NCBI GenBank assembly: GCA_903953455.1
Contig: CAJBJW010000364.1
Coordinates: 1-37,855 of the forward strand
Origin: an uncultured Pseudomonadota bacterium
GTDB taxonomy: Bacteria; Pseudomonadota; Gammaproteobacteria; Methylococcales; Methylomonadaceae
Direction of reading: 5' to 3'
DNA length: 37,855 nucleotides
Made by a program: the position numbers and the translations under genes. Every line of letters begins with the position of its first letter. Within the stretch, counting starts at the first letter, position 1. This document shows positions 11,895 to 20,015 of this stretch, piece after piece. The notes below the pieces were generated by a model that worked only from the letters and a program-made list of their open reading frames with translations, was not told where the DNA came from and searched no databases.

Positions 11895-12497
11895 TTAGCG
11901 TTGACCTTGCAAGTATTTTTCAACACCTGTCACAGCAACACTTTCAACCACAGCGTTTACGACCGCAATTGCTTCAGCTTTAGCTTGAGAAGCCGTTACA
12001 AGAGCTTGTCTGGCTAAATATTTACTGACACTGCTTGTAGTTGTTTCAGGACGACTTTGCAAATAACTTTCAACGCTAGTTGTTTTTTGTTTTGGCGGTG
12101 TATGTCGATCTGCTACATTTTTTTTAAGCATATACTTCGCGACACCACTCATAGGCGTGTTAATCTGACTTGCCAAATAACGTTCAACACCAGATTTTAC
12201 AACAGGTGCACTATCTTTATTGTTATTTAAATATTTTGCAACACCCGTTAACACGACAACAGGCTTATTTCGCTCGTTAATAGCTTGTCGTGCTAAATAC
12301 TTAGCCACACCACTAGGTTGATTGAGCTCTTGACTTTTCAAGTATTTATCAACTTTACTGAGCGAAGGTGTTGTTGTTTGGATTTCTAAATAACGACTTA
12401 CACCAGTCCCATCATGAGCTAAAATAGCATTTCGCGCTGAGGATGTCGTGTAAGCATTTTCAGAATGTGTACCAAAAAGACTTGAAAAAAAGCCCAT
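11895..12497 (-). CDS. Uncharacterised repeat protein with nine [ST][GS]Vx[KR]Y[LM]xxQ motifs (RuMP-cluster protein 2)
   Basis: 200 aa; motif copies TGVSRYLEIQ, SKVDKYLKSQ, SGVAKYLARQ, TGVAKYLNNN, SGVERYLASQ, SGVAKYMLKK, TSVESYLQSR, SSVSKYLARQ, TGVEKYLQGQ; no apparent signal peptide or TM helix. Confidence 0.9.
   Translation of the reverse strand: MGFFSSLFGTHSENAYTTSSARNAILAHDGTGVSRYLEIQTTTPSLSKVDKYLKSQELNQPSGVAKYLARQAINERNKPVVVLTGVAKYLNNNKDSAPVVKSGVERYLASQINTPMSGVAKYMLKKNVADRHTPPKQKTTSVESYLQSRPETTTSSVSKYLARQALVTASQAKAEAIAVVNAVVESVAVTGVEKYLQGQR
11901..12407 (-). repeat. Protein-level repeat array (9 GVxKYL motifs)
   Basis: Conserved Tyr at residues 36, 52, 67, 89, 107, 122, 145, 160 and 195 (spacings 16, 15, 22, 18, 15, 23, 15, 35). 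Confidence 0.9.
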
Positions 12498-12499
12498 AA

Positions 12500-13138
12500 C
12501 TACCCCCGATCTGTATCGTTTTGAGCAGATGATTTGTGTGCGACATTTTGTCTAGCAATATATCGAGCCACATTTGTTGGAATCGTGTTGCGTTCTAAAT
12601 ATTTACTTACTCCTGATACTTTAGGAATTCTAGCATTTAAGTAACGTGTTACACCCGTTTCACCTGAAGCATAAACGCTATGGTGAGATACAGTTGAAGA
12701 CGTTTTAGAGCTTTTAGCCAAAGCAAAGCCACCTACTGCTGCCGCCGCTAACAAACCTAAAAACAACAAATTAGAATCACCTTCTTTTTCTACTTTGGCA
12801 ACAGATACATTTTCACTCACAGTTGATGCTGATTGAATTGAAGGTGTTGATTTGGTATGTTTATAGTTTTCATCACTATAAAGCACTTTAGGCTCGAAAT
12901 TTGTTGCAGGGTATCTTGCATCGAAAGCTTCTTCAACTACTGGTGCAGGAGTTGCCGCAGGTGCAGATTTCGTTGTTGCTGCGGGAGCAGCCGGTGCAGA
13001 AGATTTTACAGAAGCGTCTTGATATAGAACTTTAGGTTCAAAATCTGCTGCTGGATATTGATTACCAGCAATTGCGACAAATGAATTGGCCATCAGCAAC
13101 GTGGTGACAGCAATTTGTAGTAAATTATTTTTTTTCAC
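12500..13138 (-). CDS. Uncharacterised exported/membrane-anchored protein with duplicated YPAxxFEPKVLYxD motif and three C-terminal GVxKYL motifs (RuMP-cluster protein 1)
   Basis: 212 aa, GTG start; signal-like MKKNNLLQIAVTTLLMANSFVAIAG; YPAADFEPKVLYQD and YPATNFEPKVLYSD; Ala/Pro linker; hydrophobic LLFLGLLAAAAVGGFAL followed by AKSSK; then TGVTRYLNAR, SGVSKYLERN, TNVARYIARQ. Confidence 0.88.
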   Translation of the reverse strand: MKKNNLLQIAVTTLLMANSFVAIAGNQYPAADFEPKVLYQDASVKSSAPAAPAATTKSAPAATPAPVVEEAFDARYPATNFEPKVLYSDENYKHTKSTPSIQSASTVSENVSVAKVEKEGDSNLLFLGLLAAAAVGGFALAKSSKTSSTVSHHSVYASGETGVTRYLNARIPKVSGVSKYLERNTIPTNVARYIARQNVAHKSSAQNDTDRG

Positions 13139-13219
13139 ATTGACACCTATCGATTAAAAGTAATCGTCACCCATTTATCACAGAGAAAACAGATGACGAG
13201 TACTAAATAAATTTAGAAA

Positions 13220-15205
13220 TTAAAGTACCGCTTTAACGTGTTTGACTACATTTTCAACGGTGAAACCAAAATGCTCAAATAATACGCCACCAGGTGCAGA
13301 CTCACCAAACGTATCAATACCAACTACTTCACCTTCTAAGCCAACATATTTACGCCAAAAATCAGATACACCTGCTTCAATAGCGACGCGTTTCACGCCA
13401 GGTATCAAAACACTGTCTTTATAAGCTTTATCTTGACGATCAAAAACATTAGTTGAAGGCATTGAAACAACTCGTGCATGAATCCCTTCTGCTTCAAGTG
13501 CAACTTGCGATTTAATCGCTAATGCAACTTCAGAACCTGTCGCAATTAATACTACATCTGCTTTACTTGATGCTTCAGCTATAATATAAGCACCTTTACG
13601 CATTGCTACAATTTGAGCTTCATCGTGTGCAATCGCAGGAATAGCTTGTCGACTTAACACTAAGCTTGTTGGGCCATTATGACGTTCAATAGCACTTACC
13701 CAAGCAACAGCTGTTTCAGTTGAATCAGCTGGACGCCAAACATCCATATTTGGAATGTAACGTAATCCAGATGTATTTTCGATAGGTTGATGTGTTGGAC
13801 CGTCTTCGCCTTGACCAATAGAATCATGGGTTAACACAGCAATAGTTCGCTGTTTCATCAATGCGGCCATGCGTAATGCACTTTTTGCATAATCTGAGAA
13901 CATATGGAATGTGCCACCAAATGGAATAAATCCACCGTGCAAGGCCATACCATTCATGATGGCATACATACCAAATTCACGAACGCCATAAGAAATATAG
14001 TTACCAGGTTTTTTACCACTAACGTGTGTAAAACTTGGACAGCTAGTCAAATTTGAACCCGTTAAATCAGCAGAACCACCTAAAAATTCAGGTAACGTTG
14101 CCGCTAAACCGGCAATGACTTTTTGTGATGATTGACGAGATGCTAAATTTTCAGCTTTTTCGTTAAATGCGTGGATTAATTCGCTCGTTACAGTTGCCCA
14201 GTTAGACGGCAGCTCTCCTGCTACACGACGTTTAAACTCCGCTGCTAATTCTGGATGTGCTACTGCATAAGCATCGAATTTTGCATTCCATGCCGCTTCT
14301 ACTGAATTTCCTTTTGCTTTTGCATCCCAACCTGCGTAAACATTTTCTGGAATAACAAAAGGAGCATGCGTCCAGCCTAACGCTTCACGCGTTAACGCAA
14401 CTTCTGCATCACCTAATGCTGAGCCGTGACAATCGTGACTGCCACTTTTATTTGGTGAACCAAAACCAATAATGGTTTTGCAGCAAATCATAGAGGGCTT
14501 ATCTGTTACCGCTTTTGCAGCAGTCACTGCAGCATTTATTGCATCTGCATCGTGACCATCTACAGATTGAACATGCCAACCGTAAGCTTCAAAACGTTTT
14601 ACTGTGTCATCAGTGTACCAGCCATCAATATGGCCATCAATAGAGATGTTATTGTCATCCCAAAATGCAACTAATTTACCAAGTCCCCAAGTACCGGCTA
14701 ATGCACACGCTTCATGAGAAACGCCTTCCATTAAACAACCATCACCTAAAAACACATATGTATGGTGGTCAACAATTTCATGGCCTGGACGGTTGAATTG
14801 GTCAGCCAATAATTTCTCTGCCATGGCAAAACCAACACCGTTGGTGACACCTTGACCTAATGGACCTGTTGTAGTTTCGATACCTGGCGCATAACTGTAT
14901 TCAGGATGTCCTGCGCATTTGGAATGCAATTGACGAAACGACTGCAATTCTTTCATTGGCAGGTCGTAGCCAGATAAGTGCAGAAGAGAGTAAATTAGCA
15001 TTGAACCATGACCATTTGATAATACAAAACGATCGCGATCTGCCCAATTTGGATTTGTTGGATTATGTTTTAAATGGTCGTTCCACAACACTTCAGCGAT
15101 GTCTGCCATACCCATTGGCGCACCGGGGTGTCCTGAATTGGCTTTTTGTACTGCATCCATGCTTAAAGCGCGTATGGCATTCGCTAATTCTCTACGCGAA
15201 GTCAT
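13220..15205 (-). CDS. tkt: Transketolase
   Basis: 661 aa; '[21 protein letters not shown]', '[25 protein letters not shown]', '[18 protein letters not shown]'. Confidence 0.98.
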   Translation of the reverse strand: MTSRRELANAIRALSMDAVQKANSGHPGAPMGMADIAEVLWNDHLKHNPTNPNWADRDRFVLSNGHGSMLIYSLLHLSGYDLPMKELQSFRQLHSKCAGHPEYSYAPGIETTTGPLGQGVTNGVGFAMAEKLLADQFNRPGHEIVDHHTYVFLGDGCLMEGVSHEACALAGTWGLGKLVAFWDDNNISIDGHIDGWYTDDTVKRFEAYGWHVQSVDGHDADAINAAVTAAKAVTDKPSMICCKTIIGFGSPNKSGSHDCHGSALGDAEVALTREALGWTHAPFVIPENVYAGWDAKAKGNSVEAAWNAKFDAYAVAHPELAAEFKRRVAGELPSNWATVTSELIHAFNEKAENLASRQSSQKVIAGLAATLPEFLGGSADLTGSNLTSCPSFTHVSGKKPGNYISYGVREFGMYAIMNGMALHGGFIPFGGTFHMFSDYAKSALRMAALMKQRTIAVLTHDSIGQGEDGPTHQPIENTSGLRYIPNMDVWRPADSTETAVAWVSAIERHNGPTSLVLSRQAIPAIAHDEAQIVAMRKGAYIIAEASSKADVVLIATGSEVALAIKSQVALEAEGIHARVVSMPSTNVFDRQDKAYKDSVLIPGVKRVAIEAGVSDFWRKYVGLEGEVVGIDTFGESAPGGVLFEHFGFTVENVVKHVKAVL

Positions 15206-15237
15206 ATTTTTCTCCTTTTGATAATTGGATTAAAAAA

Positions 15238-15268
15238 TTGCACTATTAAAAAAATTTTAATAGTGCAA
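15238..15268 (-). terminator. Strong hairpin just upstream of tkt (terminator-like or attenuator/processing element)
   Basis: Perfect 14-bp stem TTGCACTATTAAAA / TTTTAATAGTGCAA, 3-nt loop; on the minus strand followed by TTTTTT; 33 bp before the tkt start. Confidence 0.55.
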
Positions 15269-15299
15269 CCCGTTTTTTATTACGTGAGTAACCAAAACA

Positions 15300-15335
15300 G
15301 TTAAAGTGAACAATTCTACAATTATTCACTTTAAC
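15300..15335. promoter_or_regulatory. Second hairpin/inverted repeat in the hpi-tkt intergenic region
   Basis: GTTAAAGTGAA cAATT ctac AATTa TTCACTTTAAC: 11-bp stem + 1x1 mismatch + 4 bp, 4-nt loop. Confidence 0.5.
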
Positions 15336-15344
15336 ATTAATTAC

Positions 15345-15878
15345 TTATTCTAAATTAGCGTGTCTTGAACGCATAATCTCTTCAGGAATACCTTTCTCAT
15401 GAATAATATGAGAAATAGTAGATTCCAAAAAGAGCAATGTTGACAATTCAAATACAGTCCCCATTGGCATCCCAACCACTTTGCCATACAAATCAGAACG
15501 ACCAATTTGGAACACACCGTCTGCCATATCACCAATAGTTGATTTTGATTGTGCTGAAATCAACATGATTTTAGCGCCAATTTTTTTCGCACTTTTAGTG
15601 AACGCAACAAGCTGTTCCGTTTCACCTGATCCTGAGATGACAATGAGTAAATCGCCTTCTTGAATGCTCGGGGTAACGATTTCACCGACAACATTAACGT
15701 TGTAACCACCATGCACCAACCGCATTGCAAAGAAATTGCCGACAAGTTTTGAACGACCTGCGCCCGCAATGAAAATGCGAGCAGCTTCATCGAGCATTGC
15801 AGTCAGTTTTTCATCGTATGATTCCTCAGTTGCCTCAAGGATGCCTGTGATTTTTTCTAAGATTAGCTCTTGGTGCAT
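15345..15878 (-). CDS. hxlB: 6-phospho-3-hexuloisomerase
   Basis: 177 aa SIS-domain; 'IFIAGAGRSKLVGNFFAMRLVHGGYNVNVVGEIVTPSIQEGDLLIVISGSGETEQL', 'MPMGTVFELSTLLFLE'; adjacent to hexulose-6-phosphate synthase. Confidence 0.96.
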   Translation of the reverse strand: MHQELILEKITGILEATEESYDEKLTAMLDEAARIFIAGAGRSKLVGNFFAMRLVHGGYNVNVVGEIVTPSIQEGDLLIVISGSGETEQLVAFTKSAKKIGAKIMLISAQSKSTIGDMADGVFQIGRSDLYGKVVGMPMGTVFELSTLLFLESTISHIIHEKGIPEEIMRSRHANLE

Positions 15879-15890
15879 AAGGATTCCTAA

Positions 15891-16541
15891 TTAAACTGCG
15901 TCTACTAATTCACGAATTTCACGTGCCGCTTCTGCTGGAGAAGCTGCACCGTAAATTGCTGCACCAACCACGATGATGCTAGCGCCAGCGCGAACTACAT
16001 CTTGAACGGTTTTAGTATTGATACCGCCAGCAACTGAAATACGAACGTTTAATCCTAAAGATGCAACCAAGCTTAAATCTGCAAAAGGTGTGTGACCTGC
16101 TGCTTGAGCGTCTAAACCAGTGTGAACACCGATAATTTGCGCACCAGCGTCAACAGTTGCACGTGCGCAAGCTGCTTTGTCATCAACATTGATTAAATCA
16201 ATTTGCGCTTCAGCTGCGTGTGCATTAGCTGCTTTGATAACACCTTTGCAAGTTGCTAAACCTGAAACACCTAATACTGTACAAATATCCGCACCAGCTG
16301 CATAAAAAGGTGTTGCTTCATATTCGCCAGCATCCATTGTTTTCAAATCAACTAACAATAATTTGTCAGGGAATTCAGCACGCAATGCTCTAACTAAGTT
16401 AACACCGTTGTGTTTAATGCAAGGTGTGCCGATTTCAAAAATATCAACAAAAGGCGCAACTTGTTTCGCTAATGAAACTGTTGCATCGAAATCTAATGAA
16501 TCTAATGCCATTTGAATTAATGGTCTTGCCATGATGTACAC
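15891..16541 (-). CDS. hxlA: 3-hexulose-6-phosphate synthase
   Basis: 'MARPLIQMALDSLDFDATVSLAKQVAPFVDIFEIGTPCIKHNG', 'LLLVDLKTMDAGEYEATPFYAAGADICTVLG'. Start may be internal MARPL (16532). Confidence 0.97.
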   Translation of the reverse strand: MYIMARPLIQMALDSLDFDATVSLAKQVAPFVDIFEIGTPCIKHNGVNLVRALRAEFPDKLLLVDLKTMDAGEYEATPFYAAGADICTVLGVSGLATCKGVIKAANAHAAEAQIDLINVDDKAACARATVDAGAQIIGVHTGLDAQAAGHTPFADLSLVASLGLNVRISVAGGINTKTVQDVVRAGASIIVVGAAIYGAASPAEAAREIRELVDAV

Positions 16542-16594
16542 TCCAAAAAAGTTATAGTTATAGTTAATTGTTACGCTAATTTATGCGGGGTTAA

Positions 16595-16623
16595 CTTTAA
16601 AGTAGAAATGGTAGGCGTGTCAA
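16595..16623 (-). promoter_or_regulatory. Candidate promoter for the hxlA (hps) gene cluster
   Basis: On the minus strand a perfect -35 TTGACA, 17-bp spacer, weak -10 TTAAAG, in the glnS-hxlA gap. Confidence 0.35.
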
Positions 16624-16635
16624 TGCAAAATGTAT

Positions 16636-18297
16636 CTAATCCTTCTCCCCATTATCACGCAGTGTCACTGTTCGGTTAAACACCAAATTATCTAAAGTAC
16701 TTTCTAAATCTAAACAAAAATAGCCTGTACGTTCAAATTGATAACGATTTTCAAGTGTTGCACTATGTAAACTTGCCTCAACACGGCAATCCCTTAATAT
16801 TTGCAATGAATGCGGATTAACCACATCTAAAAAGCTTTCCTCGTTATCTGGTTGAGGCACAGTAAACAGACGATCATACAAACGTATTTCTGCTGGGCAT
16901 GAATGCACCTGTGATACCCAATGAATAACTCCCTTTGCTTTACGACCCTCAGGATTTTTACCTAATGTATTTTCATCGTAAGTACAGAGCAACTCAATGA
17001 TTTCACCCACCTCATTCTTAATGACTTCATCGCAACGAATCACATAAGCACCACGCAAACGCACTTCCTCTCCTTGAGTTAATCGTTTATATTTTGGTGG
17101 TGGATTTTCTGAAAAATCATCACACTCAATCAAAATAGTCTTAGAAAATGGCACGATACGTTTACCAAATTCGTCTCTTTGAGGATGATTACTCACTTCT
17201 AGGTTTTCCACTTTATCGTCAGGATAATTGGTAATCACAATGCGTAGTGGATTTAAAACTGCCATAGCTCGAAACGCATTGGTATTGAGATCTTCACGAA
17301 TGCAATATTCCAAAACCCCCATTTCAATCCATGAATTTTGCTTAGTAATCCCAATACGTTCACAAAAATCTTTAATCGCCTGAGGCGTAAATCCTGCACG
17401 ACGCAACCCCGCAATGGTTGGCATACGCGGATCATCCCAACCTGATACATGTTTTTCTGTCACCAGTTGATTTAATTTACGTTTACTTACGATTGTGTAT
17501 TCAAGTTGCAACCGTGCAAACTCAATTTGCTGTGGATGACATGGCGTTTGAAGCTTATCAAGTACCCAATCGTAAAGTGGACGATGATCCTCGAACTCTA
17601 ACGTACAAAGTGAATGCGTAATTCCTTCAATCGCATCTGAAATACAATGTGTATAATCGTACATCGGGTAAATGCACCACGCGTCGCCAGTTCGTTGATG
17701 ATGAACTCGACGAATGCGATAAATAGCTGGGTCACGCAAATTAATATTAGGTGAAGCCATATCTATTTTTGCACGCAACACATATTGTCCATCTGCAAAC
17801 TCACCTGCACGCATACGAGAAAACAGATCCAAATTCTCCTCAATTGAGCGGTTGCGATCAGGACTTTCTCTCCCCGGTTGCGTCAACGTGCCACGATAAA
17901 GTCGAATTTCTTCAGCCGATAAACTGTCAACATACGCTAAATTATGCTTAATTAATTCAATAGCATATTGATACAGTTGCTCAAAATAATCTGATGCATG
18001 ACGGAGTTGTGTCCATTCAAAGCCGAGCCATGCAACGTCGCGTTTAATGGACTCCATGTATTCAATACTTTCTTTTTCGGGATTTGTGTCATCAAATCGC
18101 AGATTGCAATTACCTTTATTTTCTAAAGCCGTTCCAAAATTCAAACAAATTGACTTTGCATGACCAATATGCAAATAACCATTAGGCTCAGGTGGAAAGC
18201 GAGTCACCACTTTTCCATCATGCTTATTTGTCTGCAAATCATTTGCAACGATTTGGCGAATAAAATGTGAAGGTTGTGTCAGTTCGGTTTTTTGCAT
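16636..18297 (-). CDS. glnS: Glutaminyl-tRNA synthetase
   Basis: 553 aa; '[24 protein letters not shown]', '[10 protein letters not shown]', '[31 protein letters not shown]'. Confidence 0.97.
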   Translation of the reverse strand: MQKTELTQPSHFIRQIVANDLQTNKHDGKVVTRFPPEPNGYLHIGHAKSICLNFGTALENKGNCNLRFDDTNPEKESIEYMESIKRDVAWLGFEWTQLRHASDYFEQLYQYAIELIKHNLAYVDSLSAEEIRLYRGTLTQPGRESPDRNRSIEENLDLFSRMRAGEFADGQYVLRAKIDMASPNINLRDPAIYRIRRVHHQRTGDAWCIYPMYDYTHCISDAIEGITHSLCTLEFEDHRPLYDWVLDKLQTPCHPQQIEFARLQLEYTIVSKRKLNQLVTEKHVSGWDDPRMPTIAGLRRAGFTPQAIKDFCERIGITKQNSWIEMGVLEYCIREDLNTNAFRAMAVLNPLRIVITNYPDDKVENLEVSNHPQRDEFGKRIVPFSKTILIECDDFSENPPPKYKRLTQGEEVRLRGAYVIRCDEVIKNEVGEIIELLCTYDENTLGKNPEGRKAKGVIHWVSQVHSCPAEIRLYDRLFTVPQPDNEESFLDVVNPHSLQILRDCRVEASLHSATLENRYQFERTGYFCLDLESTLDNLVFNRTVTLRDNGEKD

Positions 18298-18531
18298 AAT
18301 TTAGGGTTCATTTCAAGGAAAAAATATAAACAAACAACGCGATAAACTGCGTCAAATCGAGGATTTTCCACCATAGTAAAGCAATCTGTTTCGTCTAACA
18401 AGGCATGAAGCGACAGATAAACTTTACAAATCACAAGTGAATTGCGTCTTGTTCAAGCCTTTAGATTGTTTTACTATTCGCATCGCTTTGCTCTTTTGGT
18501 AAAGTAAAAACATGGAAATTTGATAAACTCA

Positions 18532-19380
18532 ATGAATTCTTTACCTTTGCTCTTACAAATTATTATTTTTACCTCGGTGGGTGGCGTACTAAGCGTATTG
18601 GCGGCGGGATTATTTTTACTTCTCCCCCCCAAACAACGCAATCAAGTTCTGCCACATGGAATTAGCTTTGCTATTGGCGCACTACTAGCGGTTGCATTTT
18701 GGGGGCTTATTCCTGAAGCTTTTCAACATGCAAAACCTGATCAGATACAATTATTATCTGGCACTATTTTAGCTGGGATATTAGGTTTCTTTGTACTTGA
18801 AAAATTGTTAATTTGGCGGCATTGTCACTTTGGTGAATGCGAAGCCCATGGGGATGATGAACATCAACATCCCGAAAATTATCAACATGACCATGACACA
18901 CATTCACATGGTCACGGAGCAAAAACAGCCGGTATTTTTATTATTTTAGGTGATAGCATTCATAATTTTGTGGATGGTGTGCTCATTGCTGCTGCATTTC
19001 TAATGGATCCCCATTTAGGGATTGTGACCAGTTTAGCTGTTGCTACCCATGAAATTCCTCAAGAGGTAGGCGATTTTGCTATCTTGCTACAAAGTGGTTA
19101 CTCACAACGAAAAGCTCTTTTTTATAATGTATTATCGAGCTTAACAACCGTTGTAGGTGGTGTACTCGCTTATTTTAGTCTGGAAACACTGCATGAAAAG
19201 TTGCCTTATTTTCTGGCATTAGCTGCGTCTAGTTTTATCTATATTGCCGTTGCAGATTTAATTCCTTCATTACATAAACGCACAGATATTAAAACATCAC
19301 TTCAGCAAATTACCTTAATTGGCGCGGGTGTTGCGCTAATATGTACACTTCAAAATATTGCACACCATGTGGCATTATAG
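18532..19380 (+). CDS. ZIP-family metal transporter
   Basis: Start ATG 18532 preferred over the TTG in the track; His-rich loop 'HQHPENYQHDHDTHSHGHG'; 'DSIHNFVDGVLIAAAF' and 'ATHEIPQEVGDFAILL' ZIP signatures. Confidence 0.93.
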   Translation: MNSLPLLLQIIIFTSVGGVLSVLAAGLFLLLPPKQRNQVLPHGISFAIGALLAVAFWGLIPEAFQHAKPDQIQLLSGTILAGILGFFVLEKLLIWRHCHFGECEAHGDDEHQHPENYQHDHDTHSHGHGAKTAGIFIILGDSIHNFVDGVLIAAAFLMDPHLGIVTSLAVATHEIPQEVGDFAILLQSGYSQRKALFYNVLSSLTTVVGGVLAYFSLETLHEKLPYFLALAASSFIYIAVADLIPSLHKRTDIKTSLQQITLIGAGVALICTLQNIAHHVAL

Positions 19381-19397
19381 ATATTATTTGCTTTACA

Positions 19398-19429
19398 ATA
19401 ATTGACTATTTTAGTTGGTTAAGTATAGT
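19398..19429 (+). promoter_or_regulatory. iscR promoter overlapped by an IscR type-1-like site
   Basis: ATAATTGACTATTTTAGTTGGTTAA (19398-19422) resembles the published type-1 consensus ATASYYGACTRwwwYAGTCRRSTAT (21/25 by eye); contains -35 TTGACT with -10 TATAGT after a 16-bp spacer. Confidence 0.65.
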
Positions 19430-19467
19430 TAAGTAACTTTTTATTTTTTTCTGTAAGGATATTACCC

Positions 19468-19938
19468 ATGCGTTTAACTACTAAAGGTCGTTATGCCGTG
19501 ACAGCCATGCTGGATTTAGTGCTACACAGCCAAAATACACCTGTAACATTAACTGAAATCGCAACTAGACAAACCATCTCTTTATCCTATTTGGAACAAC
19601 TGTTTTCACGTCTGCGAAAAGCGGATTTAGTCAAAGGTGTTCGTGGACCAGGTGGAGGTTATAGAATTCGTCAAACACCTGAATTAATTAGCATTGCGTC
19701 GATTATTGAAGCCGTTAATGAGCCTATTGATTCAACTAAATGTGGTGGTGAAGAAAACTGTCAACATGACAGCATTTGCCTTACCCACGATTTATGGGCT
19801 GGATTAAGTGACCACATTCAAGATTATTTATCACAAATCACGTTGGCAGACTTAATTGCGCAGCGTGACGAACGTCGTAATATAGTTAAATGCAGCGAAT
19901 CCATTGTCAAGTTTGAAAAACCACTCAAGTACGGTTAA
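19468..19938 (+). CDS. iscR: Rrf2-family Fe-S cluster regulator IscR
   Basis: 'MRLTTKGRYAVTAMLDLVLH', 'ISLSYLEQLFSRLRKADLVKGVRGPGGGYRI', Cys ligand region 'KCGGEENCQHDSIC'. Confidence 0.94.
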   Translation: MRLTTKGRYAVTAMLDLVLHSQNTPVTLTEIATRQTISLSYLEQLFSRLRKADLVKGVRGPGGGYRIRQTPELISIASIIEAVNEPIDSTKCGGEENCQHDSICLTHDLWAGLSDHIQDYLSQITLADLIAQRDERRNIVKCSESIVKFEKPLKYG

Positions 19939-19962
19939 CAAATTAGCTATTTAAGCTGAATA

Positions 19963-19987
19963 AAAAACCGCTCATGTGGCGGTTTTT
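19963..19987. terminator. Bidirectional terminator between iscR (+) and dnaE (-)
   Basis: AAAAACCGC-TCATGTG-GCGGTTTTT. Confidence 0.88.
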
Positions 19988-20015
19988 ATTTACATAAAAA
20001 ATATGAACTCAATAT

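Noticed and set aside
11472-12017. Plus-strand ORFs opposite tal and the repeat protein
   Set aside because: Antisense to supported genes; no start signals or family resemblance.
11901-12658. Repeat array considered as CRISPR or DNA tandem repeat
   Set aside because: Repeats are conserved as protein, not nucleotide; spacing is irregular and in frame within two CDSs.
18469-18510. TTTTACT/AGTAAAA inverted repeat before the ZIP gene
   Set aside because: Only 7 bp with a long loop and no match to a known metalloregulator site that I can support.
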